Numbered from the stretch's first letter, positions 1 through 9,077 are shown. The stretch: DNA of 64,000 bases from Prosthecobacter vanneervenii (GCF_014203095.1 NZ_JACHIG010000008.1:274219-338218), one strand, 5' to 3'. Notes: a model not told the origin generated them from the letters alone. Made by a program: numbers and translations.

Positions 1-177
1 CAGCGCCCGCTCCACCAGTTTCTCCATCCCATCCCCCACCATCTGCTTAAACACCTCCTTCTCGCAGCGCGGATACCCCCGGGCGTCCAGCATCCGGTTG
101 ATGGATTCCGCGATGTCCGCCAGCGAGTCGATAAGCGTGCCGTCGAGGTCAAAAATGAAGGCTTGGAGTTTGGCCAT
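1..177 (-). CDS. HAD-family phosphatase, N-terminal fragment (phosphoglycolate phosphatase-like)
   Basis: The 59 visible residues begin at an ATG at 177 and run off the left edge, so the gene is cut by the window. Residues 7-18 read FIFDLDGTLIDS, the HAD motif I, with D10 as the phosphoaspartyl nucleophile and D12 as the general acid. The following helix (around RMLDARGYP) and the GDGMEKLVERAL stretch match the cap start of phosphoglycolate phosphatases. The family hydrolyses phosphate from 2-phosphoglycolate or similar small phosphoesters in the cytoplasm. The substrate cannot be fixed from this fragment. It is divergent from the PHP phosphatase at 247, with about 69 bp between them. Confidence 0.85.
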   Translation of the reverse strand, partial: MAKLQAFIFDLDGTLIDSLADIAESINRMLDARGYPRCEKEVFKQMVGDGMEKLVERAL

Positions 178-246
178 ATCTCCCTCATGCCCGCGAAATG
201 CGGCGCGATCAACTTGCCAGCGCGCCCAATGCAGCGAAAAACTCCC

Positions 247-1059
247 ATGCTCACCGACTACCACACGCACACGCCGCTCTGTCTGCATGCCGAGGGCAAC
301 CCCATCGACTACGCGCGGCACGCACAGAGCATCGGTCTGGGGGAGATCGGCCTCTCCGACCACAACCCCATGCCGGAGTCTTACGACAACTGGCGCATGC
401 CGCTCTCCGACCTGCCGCGCTACTTTGAGCTCGTCGAGGAGGCCCGCGCCGCGCTCCCGGACTTCCCCATCCGCCTCGCCCTCGAATGCGACCACATCGA
501 GGGGTATCAAAAGTGGATCGATGAAACCGCTGGCATGGCCGACTGGGACTACCTCATCGGCAGCGTCCACTACATCCACGACGGCATCGCCGTGGACGAC
601 CCCAAGCACGTCTCCCGCTGGGAGACCGCCTCCGACATCGAGCACATGTGGGGCATGTACTGGAAGCTCTACGAGCAGATGATCCGCACCCGCCAGTTCG
701 ACTTTCACGCCCACCCAGACCTCGCCAAGCGCTTTGGCCTCCGCCCCTCCGGCGACCTGCGCCACTACTACGAGCCCGTGATCCAGGCGCTCGTGGACAC
801 CAACGGCATCCTCGAAGTCAGCACCGCCGGCCTGCGCAAAGACGTGCGCGAGATCTATCCCGCCCGCGAGATGCTGGAGATGGCCTTCACCGCCAACGTC
901 CCCATCGTCATCAATTCAGACGCCCACATCCCAACGGACGTCGGTGTCGATTTCAACAAGGCCCTCGATCTTGTCCGCAGTGTCGGTTACACCACCACCG
1001 TCCGCTTTGAGAAACGCCAGCGCAAAGTGGTGCCCCTTCCGGAGGCCTGGCCGCTATGA
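247..1059 (+). CDS. PHP-domain histidinol-phosphatase
   Basis: This 270-aa cytoplasmic protein has the full set of PHP metal ligands: HTH at residues 6-8, then ALECDH, IGSVHY, FHAHPDL and a late INSDAH. The order and the length (about 265 aa) fit the HisK/HisJ class that removes phosphate from L-histidinol phosphate in histidine synthesis. The ATG at 247 is chosen because the catalytic LTDYHTH strand follows immediately, as in the family; an ATG at 229 is also in frame. Its stop overlaps the next gene by 4 nt (ATGA), implying translational coupling. Other PHP phosphoesterases cannot be excluded, but the specific histidinol-phosphatase assignment is likely. Confidence 0.85.
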   Translation: MLTDYHTHTPLCLHAEGNPIDYARHAQSIGLGEIGLSDHNPMPESYDNWRMPLSDLPRYFELVEEARAALPDFPIRLALECDHIEGYQKWIDETAGMADWDYLIGSVHYIHDGIAVDDPKHVSRWETASDIEHMWGMYWKLYEQMIRTRQFDFHAHPDLAKRFGLRPSGDLRHYYEPVIQALVDTNGILEVSTAGLRKDVREIYPAREMLEMAFTANVPIVINSDAHIPTDVGVDFNKALDLVRSVGYTTTVRFEKRQRKVVPLPEAWPL

Positions 1060-1904
1060 TCTTCCAGGCCCGTCAGCACCGCATCGAATTCCCCCGACGC
1101 CCGTTGGTGATGGGCATCGTGAACATCAACGACGATTCCTTCTGCGGAGACGGCACACTCGATCCCACACAGGCACTGGCTCAGGCCAGGCAGCAGCTTC
1201 AGGACGGCGCCGATATCATCGACATCGGCGCCGAAAGCGCCCGCACCAACCGCGAGGCCATCAGCGTGCAGGAGGAGATCGACCGCCTGCTTCCGTTCAT
1301 CGAAAAATGGCCTGAGCTCGGCTCCCGCTTCAACGCACCGCTGCTCTCCATCAACACCTGGCGCAGCGATGTCATCGCCGAAGTGCTCCCTCATGGCGGC
1401 GACCTCATCAATGACATCAGCGGCCTGCCGGATGCTTTCAATGCCAAGCTCTGCGCCGAGCACAATGCCGGCCTGCTCATCATGCACAGCGTCGGCCAGC
1501 CCAAGGTGCCTCACACCCACGTGCAGTATGAAAGCATCATGGACACGCTGGACCATTTCTTCACCCAGCGCCTTGTGCTGGCGGAGAGCGTTGGCCTGCC
1601 CCGCGAGAACATCATCCTCGACCCCGGCATCGACTTCGCCAAGCAGCGGGATGACAACCTCACCATCTACCGCGATCTCCAACGCCTGCACCGCTTTGAG
1701 CGCCCCATCCTGCTTCCCGTCTCACGCAAAACGGTAATCGGAGACGTCCTTGGCGTCCCCGCCTTGGAGCGCGATCCCGGCACCCAGGCTTGTATCGCCG
1801 CCGGCATTACCCGTGGCGCGCAGATCTTCCGCGTCCACAACGTCAAAGCCGCCGTGCAGACCGTCAAGATGCTCTGGGCCGTCGAAAGTACTCGCGAGCT
1901 TTAG
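1056..1904 (+). CDS. dihydropteroate synthase-like pterin-binding protein
   Basis: The 282-aa protein is a pterin-binding TIM barrel. Residues 20-29 (GIVNINDDSF) match the first folate-synthase motif GI(L/V)NxTxDSF, and residues 53-64 (DIIDIGAESART) match the IDIGGESTRPG loop. Later landmarks are a SINTWR strand, NDISG, an ILDPGIDF pterin-site motif and PVSRK near the C-terminus. FolP condenses pterin pyrophosphate with p-aminobenzoate. The p-aminobenzoate loop differs from canonical FolP (GAESART instead of GGESTRPG), so it could be an active divergent FolP or a relative with another role. It starts inside the stop of the histidinol phosphatase gene. No other folate gene lies nearby. Confidence 0.8.
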   Translation: MIFQARQHRIEFPRRPLVMGIVNINDDSFCGDGTLDPTQALAQARQQLQDGADIIDIGAESARTNREAISVQEEIDRLLPFIEKWPELGSRFNAPLLSINTWRSDVIAEVLPHGGDLINDISGLPDAFNAKLCAEHNAGLLIMHSVGQPKVPHTHVQYESIMDTLDHFFTQRLVLAESVGLPRENIILDPGIDFAKQRDDNLTIYRDLQRLHRFERPILLPVSRKTVIGDVLGVPALERDPGTQACIAAGITRGAQIFRVHNVKAAVQTVKMLWAVESTREL

Positions 1905-1933
1905 CTCGCTCTGGGAAAGACGCCCATACGCCG

Positions 1934-1968
1934 CATCAAAAACAAAGCCGCGCTCACCGCGCGGCTTT
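1934..1968 (-). terminator. intrinsic terminator for the RGG-rich protein gene
   Basis: A perfect 9-bp stem (1944-1952 with 1960-1968, AAAGCCGCG) encloses a 7-nt loop. Read on the minus strand the stem is followed by a T-rich run (GTTTTTGATG), placing it about 30 nt past the stop of the gene at 1997-3796. The plus-strand side has no T tract, so service to the upstream plus-strand gene is less likely. Confidence 0.7.
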
Positions 1969-1996
1969 GCCAGATTCGATCTTTGAAAACGTGCGC

Positions 1997-3796
1997 TTAG
2001 GACGCAGCGCCTTCTTCCGTCGAGGATTTTGCCAGTTCTGTTTCGGCCTCTTCCGCCAGCACTGTTTCTTCAATGGATTCTTCCGTCGGAGGTTCTTTCA
2101 GCGTGGACTCAGCCTCTGCTGGTGCGGATTCTTCTTCGCGCACTTCGGCCTTGGCAGGCTCTTCAGCAGCCGGAGATGCCAGCGCCACTTCAGCCTCCTC
2201 AGCCAGCGTTTCTTCCGCCAGTGACTCCTCCACCGGAGCTCCTTGCAGCGCAGCTTCAGCAGCAGGGGCTCCCTTTTCAGCAGCGCCTTCCTTCTTCGCA
2301 GCCACAGGCTCTCCCTGCACCCCCAGGAAGACCATGCCGTCGCTGTACTCGATCACGTAACCTTCATTCGCCAGCCAGCGGATGTCCTTGATCACCGCAA
2401 TCTGTTCTTCCGTAGGATGCTTCGGCGCATCCGCAGGCGTGCCCTCGGGCACCTCAGGCGAAGGCACGATTGACTCCACCAGCTTCTGCATCGGCATGCC
2501 ATGGTTGATCTTCAGCTGCTCCACGATTTGTGCCAGGCGGTCTGAGAACACCATGCCGGACTCGATTGCACGCGGCTTCACGCGGCAGACGAACTGCTTG
2601 CCCGCACGACGCTTGAAAAGCTTCAGGCCGCGGCGCTCAAGACCTGCACCCAGCTTCTGCGAGATCTCAAAAAGGTGCTTGCGCGCGGCGTCCACCGCCT
2701 GGCGCAGCATGATGAAGAAGATGTGGGCCAGCTTCTGCTTGTCGATGTTGCCCGGCACCACGGCCTCGCGCACTTCGATCACGGCATCATTGCCAAAGGT
2801 GCGGCGGAAATGCGCCTCCATGTCGGCACGTGAACTCAGCGCCAGCGGCTCGCCGCCCTCAGGCACTTCGCCCTTCAGGCACACCCAGCGGCGGCCCTTG
2901 CTCATGTTTTCCTTCCACTTGGCCACCAGCTCCGGATTCGCTTCCACGCGGATGCGGCGCTTGTAGTCCTCCAGGGACATGTTCGCAAACCTCTCGCGGT
3001 GCATGCGGATCACACCTGTCTGGTAGCTATGGTGGCTTGGCGGGGCGATGATCTCGCCACTCAGGCCGCACACAGCCACGGAGGCAAACTCTCCCTTCGG
3101 TGCTTCCAGCTCAATCTCCTCCACGCGGTAGTACTCGTCCAGTGCGGCGCTGCGCAGCACATGCGCCAGCGCTTCATCGCGTGTCAGGAAAAGACCGCCG
3201 TCTGCGGACACATGATACAGGCCCGTGGCACGCTCCTCGGCACAGCGGAAGCGCACCATGAAGCGGTCACCACCCGCCAGCACCAGACGTGCGGCGTCAA
3301 ACATGCTGAAGGCGTGCCCCGTCTGGCGCACGTGCGCGGCCAGCGCATCCACAGACTTGTCATCCGGAAAGATCGTCACCTGCACATCCTTTGGGATCTC
3401 CACCCACTCACGCTGCGGCGGGCCGCCACGGTCGCGGTCACGATCTCCAAAACGACGCGGGGGGCCACGGCGGTCATCGCCATCACGGCGCGGCGGGCCA
3501 CCTTCACCACGTGGGCGGAATCCGCCGCCTGCACCCTGACGCGGGCCGCCGCCTCCGGGGCCGTCACGGCGCGGGGGCGGACCACGGCGGTCATCACGAC
3601 CTCCGAATCCACCACCACGGCGGTCATCGCGTCCGCCACGCTGCGGACGCTCTTCGCTATCCGCGTAGCGCTGTTTGATCTTTTCTTCTTTGCCGAATTC
3701 GCCCACCCAGGCAGGCATCAATTTCAGGTCGGAAAGGTCCACCAGTCCGCTGGAGATCTGCGGCTGGTTTTCAGGGTTGGCTTCGGTTTCGGTCAT
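1997..3796 (-). CDS. RGG/RG-rich protein with conserved core and acidic C-terminal tail, function unknown
   Basis: The 599-aa protein has three parts. After a short leader ending in LMPAWVGEFGKEEKIKQRY, residues about 50-130 are a disordered Arg/Gly/Asp-rich tract with many RGG, DDRRG and RRDG units. Residues about 130-475 form a folded core that I do not recognise, rich in basic segments such as KLFKRRAGKQFVCRVKPR and ending in a WLANEGYVIEYSDG helix-strand. The last 110 residues are Ala/Glu-rich and disordered. RGG tracts bind RNA in other proteins, so an RNA-binding role is possible but inferred. There is no signal peptide. It stands alone, with a terminator on its 3' side and psd divergent on its 5' side. 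Confidence 0.75.
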   Translation of the reverse strand: MTETEANPENQPQISSGLVDLSDLKLMPAWVGEFGKEEKIKQRYADSEERPQRGGRDDRRGGGFGGRDDRRGPPPRRDGPGGGGPRQGAGGGFRPRGEGGPPRRDGDDRRGPPRRFGDRDRDRGGPPQREWVEIPKDVQVTIFPDDKSVDALAAHVRQTGHAFSMFDAARLVLAGGDRFMVRFRCAEERATGLYHVSADGGLFLTRDEALAHVLRSAALDEYYRVEEIELEAPKGEFASVAVCGLSGEIIAPPSHHSYQTGVIRMHRERFANMSLEDYKRRIRVEANPELVAKWKENMSKGRRWVCLKGEVPEGGEPLALSSRADMEAHFRRTFGNDAVIEVREAVVPGNIDKQKLAHIFFIMLRQAVDAARKHLFEISQKLGAGLERRGLKLFKRRAGKQFVCRVKPRAIESGMVFSDRLAQIVEQLKINHGMPMQKLVESIVPSPEVPEGTPADAPKHPTEEQIAVIKDIRWLANEGYVIEYSDGMVFLGVQGEPVAAKKEGAAEKGAPAAEAALQGAPVEESLAEETLAEEAEVALASPAAEEPAKAEVREEESAPAEAESTLKEPPTEESIEETVLAEEAETELAKSSTEEGAAS

Positions 3797-3899
3797 ACAG
3801 AATCGGTCAGGAAAGGGTCGCGACTATGCCTCGAATCGGGTTTGTCGCCACTTTTGTTCGTGTAGCGTTTTCTTATCTTGGCATTATGTGAACAAGTCC

Positions 3900-4802
3900 A
3901 TGTCCGCCGCCCCTATCACTTTTTTTAACCGCATCACCCGGCGTCTCGAAACCGAGGCGGTTTATGGGGAGGGGTTTTTGCGCTTCACCTATGAGAGTCC
4001 CCTCGGTGCCCTGCCGCTGCATTCCTTGGTGAAACGGGCCGCTTTTTCCAGTTGGTACGGCAGTCGCATGGACTCCCCGGCCAGCCGGGCTAAAATCGCC
4101 CCCTTCCTGGCCACCTACGACGTGGACACCTCGGAATTCGCCGAGTCCCCGGACTCCTACCACACCTTCAACGAATTTTTCTACCGTAGGCTCAAACCCC
4201 AGGCCCGCCCCATCTTCCCTGGTGAAAACGTGATCACCTTCCCTGCGGACGGCCGCCACCTCGTCCTGCCGGACGTCGCAGCCTGTGGCGACTTCTTCGT
4301 CAAAGGCACCCGTTTCGACCTCCACGCTTTGTTGCGTGATGAGTCCCTCGCTGCGCGCTTTGCCCACGGCAGCATGCTCATCTCCCGCCTCTGCCCGGTG
4401 GATTACCACCGCTTTCACTTCCCCTGTGCAGGCACACCCGGGCCCTCCCGCCTCATCAATGGCCCGCTCTACTCCGTCAGCCCCATCGCCCTGCGCCGCC
4501 GCGCCAGCATCCACTGGGAAAATAAGCGCGAGATCACCCTCCTCCACACTCCGGTCCTCGGCGACGTCCTGCTGCTGGAGGTCGGCGCCACCTGCGTCGG
4601 CTCCATCGTCCAGACCTACACCCCCGGCACACCGGTCGAAAAAGGCGCGGAGAAAGGCTATTTCCGCTTTGGCGGCTCCTGCTTCATCACCCTCTTCGAG
4701 CCCGGCAAAATCCAATTCACCGACGACCTCCTCGAACACAGCCGCGCAGGCCGCGAAGTCTATGCCCGCATGGGCGATGTAGCGGCTCACGCCCTCGGGT
4801 GA
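3900..4802 (+). CDS. psd: phosphatidylserine decarboxylase proenzyme
   Basis: The 300-aa protein converts phosphatidylserine to phosphatidylethanolamine at the membrane. The pyruvoyl-forming site is FGGSCF, with S260 as the self-cleavage residue, giving a large beta and a small alpha chain. The other members of the triad are visible as FPADG (D118) and VDYHRFHFP (H170/H173). Size and motif order match Psd. The start at 3900 excludes a long unrelated upstream extension of the open frame, which runs back into the neighbouring divergent gene. Its 3' end overlaps the convergent recombinase gene by 16 nt. Confidence 0.92.
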   Translation: MSAAPITFFNRITRRLETEAVYGEGFLRFTYESPLGALPLHSLVKRAAFSSWYGSRMDSPASRAKIAPFLATYDVDTSEFAESPDSYHTFNEFFYRRLKPQARPIFPGENVITFPADGRHLVLPDVAACGDFFVKGTRFDLHALLRDESLAARFAHGSMLISRLCPVDYHRFHFPCAGTPGPSRLINGPLYSVSPIALRRRASIHWENKREITLLHTPVLGDVLLLEVGATCVGSIVQTYTPGTPVEKGAEKGYFRFGGSCFITLFEPGKIQFTDDLLEHSRAGREVYARMGDVAAHALG

Positions 4803-5680
4803 AACCTGCGGTGCACCTCCTTCAGCCGAGCCTGGTCCACATGCGTGTAGATCTGCGTGGTGGAGATGTCCGCATGCCCCAGCATCTCCTGGATCACCCG
4901 CAGGTCCGCCCCGTTGTTCAGCAGGTGCGTGGCAAAGCTGTGCCGCAGCAGGTGCGGATGCACCCGTGCGGGGTCCAGCCCACACAGCGCTGCCCGCTCC
5001 TTCACGATCTGCTGGATGCGCGCCGTGGTCAGCCGCGTGCCGTTGCGTGAGAGGAAAATGTGGCTCTGCGACTTCGGCCCCACCAGCTCCGGTCGCGCAT
5101 GCTCCACATACGCCGCGATGGCCTCCCGCGCCGCTCCGCCCACGGGCGAGAGCCGCGTCTTGCTTCCCTTGCCCGTCACCCGAATCCACCCCTCCTCCAG
5201 GCTCAGATTTTCCAACCGCGCGTCTGCCAGCTCCGAGAGCCGCACCCCGCTCGCGTAAAACAGCTCCAAAATGGCCCGGTCCCGCCGGTCCAGCGGCGCG
5301 CTGCCCTTCACAGACTCCACCAGCCGCCGCACGTCCTGCTCGTTCAGCGAGTCCGGCAGGTGCTTCTCCTGCCGGGGCGGCAGGATCGGGTCCGCTGGGT
5401 CGGTGGCGATGACCTTGCGCGCCCGCAGCCAACGAAAGAAAATCTTCAGCGCGATCAGTTCCACCCGCGCCGAGGACGCCGCGATCCCGTCCTTCTTCCG
5501 CTGAGAAAAGAAGCCGCTCACATGCTCCGTCGTCACCGCCTCGGCAGCCGTCAGTTCGTGCTTCATTTTGAACCAGCTGGCAAACGCCTCCAACACCCGC
5601 CGCACCAGCAGTTGGTAGTTTGTGGACAGACCCCGCTCGGTCGCCAGGTGGAGGATGAAGCCGTCAATCAGTTCCTGCAT
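4787..5680 (-). CDS. site-specific tyrosine recombinase, XerC/XerD type
   Basis: The 297-aa protein has the Xer layout: an N-terminal SAM-like DNA-binding domain (residues 1-90) and a catalytic domain. All catalytic residues are present: R147 in ASGVRLSELADA, K171 in GKGSKTR, H243xxR246 in HPHLLRHSFATHLL, H269 in LGHADISTTQIYTH, and the nucleophile Y278. The length matches chromosomal XerD (about 298 aa), which resolves chromosome dimers at dif with FtsK. No integron, prophage or att-like repeat is adjacent, so the housekeeping role is preferred. XerC and XerD cannot be separated from sequence inspection. It overlaps psd tail-to-tail. Confidence 0.9.
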   Translation of the reverse strand: MQELIDGFILHLATERGLSTNYQLLVRRVLEAFASWFKMKHELTAAEAVTTEHVSGFFSQRKKDGIAASSARVELIALKIFFRWLRARKVIATDPADPILPPRQEKHLPDSLNEQDVRRLVESVKGSAPLDRRDRAILELFYASGVRLSELADARLENLSLEEGWIRVTGKGSKTRLSPVGGAAREAIAAYVEHARPELVGPKSQSHIFLSRNGTRLTTARIQQIVKERAALCGLDPARVHPHLLRHSFATHLLNNGADLRVIQEMLGHADISTTQIYTHVDQARLKEVHRRFHPRA

Positions 5681-5768
5681 TACCCCCCCAGCATCGCACG
5701 GATTTGCGCGTCACGAGAATGACAAAATTCTTGCCCTCCGGCACCGGGGGCGGCAATGGTGGCCCATT

Positions 5769-6359
5769 ATGGCCTCCTATAACAAAGTCATGCTCATCGG
5801 CAATCTGACCCGCGACCCCGAAGTGCGCTACACGCCCAAGGGCAGCGCAGTTTGCGACATCGGTCTCGCCGTGAACCGCGTGTACACCTCCGACAGTGGT
5901 GAAAAGGTGGAGGAAGTCACTTTCGTGGATGTCGTCCTCTGGTCCAAGATGGCTGAACTCGCTGGCAAATATCTCCACAAAGGCCGCCCAGTCTTCATCG
6001 AAGGCCGCCTGCAAATGGACTCCTGGGAGGACAAGCAGACCGGCCAGAAGCGCACCCGCATGCGCGTCGTGGGCGAGCAGATGCAGTTCCTCGGCAGCCC
6101 CGGCGGTGACCGCGCAGGCGGCGGCGGTGGTGGCGATGATGAAGGCGGTTACTCCGGTGGTGGCGGCGGCGGTGGCTATTCTGGCGGAGGAGGTGGCGGC
6201 GGCGGTTACAATCGCCCTCAGCAGCGTCCCCAGCAGCGCCCCGCTCCCCAGCAGCAGCGTCCTCAGCAACGCCCCGCTCCGGCTCCTCAGCCGCAGCACG
6301 ATGACTTCGGTGAAGGCCCCATCACCGACGGCATGGAAGACGACGACATTCCGTTTTGA
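5769..6359 (+). CDS. ssb: single-stranded DNA-binding protein
   Basis: The 196-aa protein starts MASYNKVMLIGNLTRDPEV, the canonical SSB beginning, which fixes the start at 5769. Residues 1-110 are the OB fold. Residues about 118-150 are a glycine-rich linker, residues 150-175 are a Pro/Gln/Arg-rich low-complexity stretch, and the protein ends in DDDIPF, the acidic tip that binds partner proteins in replication and repair. It coats single-stranded DNA as a tetramer. It is divergent from the recombinase gene, with an 88-bp shared upstream region. Confidence 0.96.
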   Translation: MASYNKVMLIGNLTRDPEVRYTPKGSAVCDIGLAVNRVYTSDSGEKVEEVTFVDVVLWSKMAELAGKYLHKGRPVFIEGRLQMDSWEDKQTGQKRTRMRVVGEQMQFLGSPGGDRAGGGGGGDDEGGYSGGGGGGGYSGGGGGGGGYNRPQQRPQQRPAPQQQRPQQRPAPAPQPQHDDFGEGPITDGMEDDDIPF

Positions 6360-6430
6360 TTCCCACCGCAGGTGAAATAGCCCTGCGCGTTTGGAAGAGA
6401 CCCTGCTTCCAGGTCGTAATCTGCGACCGC

Positions 6431-8650
6431 GTGAATCGCCTTGTCTCCAGTCTTGTTGGCTCCCTTGCAGTCGTTGCCGGGTCCTCGGTGTTTGCCGCCG
6501 ATGCCGTTTCCTTCCGCAATGACGTCATGGCTGCCATCTCCAAGGCAGGCTGCAATTTGGGCACCTGCCATGGAAATGCGACTGGCAAAGGCGGCTTCAA
6601 GCTCTCCCTACGCGGCCAGGACCCTGAACTTGATTTCAAAGCGCTCGCCCGCGAAAGCTCGGGCCGCCGCGTGGATGTTTTCTCTCCGGAGCGCAGCCTC
6701 ATTTTGGTCAAGGGCGCCAACCAGATCGCTCATGAAGGTGGCAAGCGTCTCGACCCAAAAAACTGGGAGTACCAGGTGCTGCGCTCGTGGATCGCTGCCG
6801 GTCTGCCGCGCGATGAAAAAACAGCTCCTCAGGTCACCCAGCTCACCGTCTCGCCCGCGGAGCTCGTGCTGGATGAGCCTCAGGACAAAATGCAGATCTC
6901 CGTCAAGGCCACCTTCTCAGACGGCACTCAGCGCGATGTCACCGAGCGCGCCATTTACGAGCCTCTGCAAAACGGCCTCGTCGAGGTCAGCCGCAGCGGC
7001 CTTGTCAAACGCCTCCAGTTTGGCGAGCCCGCCATCCTCGTGCGCTTCCTCAATCAATCGGCACCCGTTCGCCTCACCTTCGTAAAGAGCAACGCTGCCT
7101 TCGCTTGGAGCAACCCGCCGCGCGGCAACTACATCGACACCCACGTCTTCAGCAAGCTCAAGACCCTGCGCATGAACCCCAGTGGCCTGTGCAGCGACGA
7201 GGTCTTTCTCCGCCGCGCCTGGCTCGACCTCTGCGGCATGATACCACCTGCAGATGAAGCCCGTGCCTTTGCGGCCGACAAGGCTCGCGACAAACGCTCC
7301 CGCCTGATCGACCGCCTCATGGCGCGCCCCGAATTCGCCGACTACTGGACGCTCAAGTGGTCCGATGTACTCAAGGTCGAATCCCGCACGCTCGACACCA
7401 AAGGCACAAAGGCATTCCACAGCTGGATCCGCAGCTGCATCTCGCAGAACCGTCCCATCAATGAAATGGTGCGTGCTCTCATCGCCTCTCGTGGCAGCAC
7501 CTACCACGAGCCCGAGTCCAACTTCTACCGCGCCAACCGCACGCCCGAACTCCGCGCCACTACGGCGGCCCAGGTCTTCCTCGGCACACGCCTCCAGTGC
7601 GCTCAATGCCACAACCACCCCTTCGACCGCTGGACGCAGGACGACTACTACAACTGGTCCGCCGTCTTCGCCAAGGTGGACTACAAGATCCTCGAAGAAA
7701 TCAAACCCAGGGACAAGAACGACAAGCATGAGTTCAACGGCGAACAGCTCGTCTTCCTCAACGCCAAGCTGAACATCACCAACCCGCGCACCGGAGACAC
7801 CGCCAAAGCCCGCTTCCTCGGCGCTGAAATGCCCAGCCTCTTCGAAAAGGAAGATGAACTGCAGGCCGCTGCCAAATGGCTCACCAGCGCCCAGCATCCG
7901 CTCTTTGCCAAAGCCCAGGCCAACCGCATCTGGTACCACCTCATGGGCCGCGGCCTCGTCGATCCCGTCGATGACATGCGCCTCACCAATCCCGCCAGCC
8001 ATCCGCAGCTTCTCGATGCGCTCGCCCAGGACCTCGTCCGCAGCGGCTTTGACCTACGCCACATCGTGCGCACCATCATGCTCAGCCACACCTACCAGCT
8101 GGAGAGCACGCCTAACGAGACCAACGCCACCGACCTCACCAACTACTCCCACCACCTGCCGCGCCGCCTCACCGCCGAGCAGCTCATGGACTCCCTCTAC
8201 GGCGCGCTCCGTGTCAGCCCGCAGTTCAAGGACTGGGATCGTGGCCTACGTGCTGGCCAGATTCCTGGGCCCGCCAATGGCCGTGGCAGCCCCGACCCCA
8301 TGTCTCCCGAGGCCTTCCTCGTCCAGTTTGGACGCCCCAAGCGCGAGCTTGCTTGCGAGTGCGAACGCGGCACCGACACCTCTCTCGGTCAGATCTTCCA
8401 GTTCATCAGCGGCCCGGTGGTTAGCAGCGTGGTCTCGCAGAAGTACAACCGCCTCGGCTCTCTCATCAAAAATCCTGACAACGCCGCCGTCACCCGTGAC
8501 CTCTATTGGGCCCTGCTCACCCGCGCTCCCACACCGGACGAAAGCAAAGTCATCGAATCCCTCCTCGCCTCCGCCAAGGACCGACGCCTCGCCTTGGAGG
8601 ACATCACCTGGAGCCTGGTGAACGCCAAGGAGTTTCTGCTTTGCCGTTAA
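6431..8650 (+). CDS. DUF1549/DUF1553 secreted protein with cytochrome-like CxxCH motif
   Basis: The protein (739 aa from the GTG at 6431) starts with a good signal peptide (MNRLVSSLVGSLAVVAGSS, cleaved near VFAADA). Order of domains: a GCNLGTCHG motif typical of this family, a bacterial Ig-like stretch (VSPAELVLDEP), DUF1549 containing CAQCHNHPFDRW (a CxxCH haem-type site), and DUF1553 ending in SLVNAKEFLLCR. These proteins are abundant in Planctomycetes and Verrucomicrobia and are usually paired with a DUF1501 protein. Here no partner is adjacent. A TTG at 6356 overlapping the ssb stop would add 25 residues; the GTG start gives the cleaner signal peptide. A role in envelope polysaccharide degradation or electron transfer is only presumed. 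Confidence 0.85.
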   Translation: MNRLVSSLVGSLAVVAGSSVFAADAVSFRNDVMAAISKAGCNLGTCHGNATGKGGFKLSLRGQDPELDFKALARESSGRRVDVFSPERSLILVKGANQIAHEGGKRLDPKNWEYQVLRSWIAAGLPRDEKTAPQVTQLTVSPAELVLDEPQDKMQISVKATFSDGTQRDVTERAIYEPLQNGLVEVSRSGLVKRLQFGEPAILVRFLNQSAPVRLTFVKSNAAFAWSNPPRGNYIDTHVFSKLKTLRMNPSGLCSDEVFLRRAWLDLCGMIPPADEARAFAADKARDKRSRLIDRLMARPEFADYWTLKWSDVLKVESRTLDTKGTKAFHSWIRSCISQNRPINEMVRALIASRGSTYHEPESNFYRANRTPELRATTAAQVFLGTRLQCAQCHNHPFDRWTQDDYYNWSAVFAKVDYKILEEIKPRDKNDKHEFNGEQLVFLNAKLNITNPRTGDTAKARFLGAEMPSLFEKEDELQAAAKWLTSAQHPLFAKAQANRIWYHLMGRGLVDPVDDMRLTNPASHPQLLDALAQDLVRSGFDLRHIVRTIMLSHTYQLESTPNETNATDLTNYSHHLPRRLTAEQLMDSLYGALRVSPQFKDWDRGLRAGQIPGPANGRGSPDPMSPEAFLVQFGRPKRELACECERGTDTSLGQIFQFISGPVVSSVVSQKYNRLGSLIKNPDNAAVTRDLYWALLTRAPTPDESKVIESLLASAKDRRLALEDITWSLVNAKEFLLCR

Positions 8651-8669
8651 ACACGCCTTGTTCTACCCT
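8641..8669 (+). promoter_or_regulatory. candidate promoter placed for a near-leaderless transcript
   Basis: TTGCCG (8641-8646), a 17-nt spacer, and TACCCT (8664-8669) end 9 nt before the ATG at 8679. The -35 lies inside the 3' end of the upstream gene. The match is modest; it is listed because the same geometry recurs elsewhere in the window. Confidence 0.35.
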
Positions 8670-8678
8670 CGCCGGTCT

Positions 8679-9077
8679 ATGACCGACGAATTCAAGGATC
8701 GCATTTTTCAGGGGGCCCGCCGCATGGTCATCTGGGGAGAGTCCCGTGCCGATGTCCTTCATCGCCTGGAGGTCAATGGTATTCCAAGTGACGAGGCGCA
8801 GCAAATGTACGAGCGCGCGCTCGCAGAACGGGTCTCCACGCTCAGAACTGATGCCATCAAACAAACGGTTCAGGGACTCGGCCTGCTGCTGGCTGCCTTC
8901 TATCTTTTCAACCGGCTCGCCGAGGGGTCTGGTGCCATTTCCCAGCACGGTGTCGCAGCCATATTGCTGACCGGATTCTTGGGTGCTTGGCGATTTTTCA
9001 AAGGCATCTTCGGCTATCTCCTCGCTCGTTCTCGTGAGGGTTCCCTCTCAGACCATGACGACGACGATAAGGAATAA
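8679..9077 (+). CDS. small membrane protein, function unknown
   Basis: The 132-aa protein begins with a soluble helical segment (residues 1-62). Two hydrophobic stretches follow, around TVQGLGLLLAAFYLFNRLA and HGVAAILLTGFLGAWRFF, and it ends in an acidic SDHDDDDKE tail. The topology is a cytoplasmic N-domain with two membrane helices. I recognise no family. It follows the DUF1549 gene by 28 nt, probably from its own promoter. Confidence 0.7.
   Translation: MTDEFKDRIFQGARRMVIWGESRADVLHRLEVNGIPSDEAQQMYERALAERVSTLRTDAIKQTVQGLGLLLAAFYLFNRLAEGSGAISQHGVAAILLTGFLGAWRFFKGIFGYLLARSREGSLSDHDDDDKE

Noticed and set aside
3873..5432. 519-codon minus-strand open frame across psd and the recombinase
   Set aside because: It overlaps two well supported genes in a different frame and has Gly/Ala-rich shadow composition.
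4787..5680. Integrase of a mobile island
   Set aside because: Length and motifs fit chromosomal Xer; no att repeats, tRNA gene or phage genes flank it.
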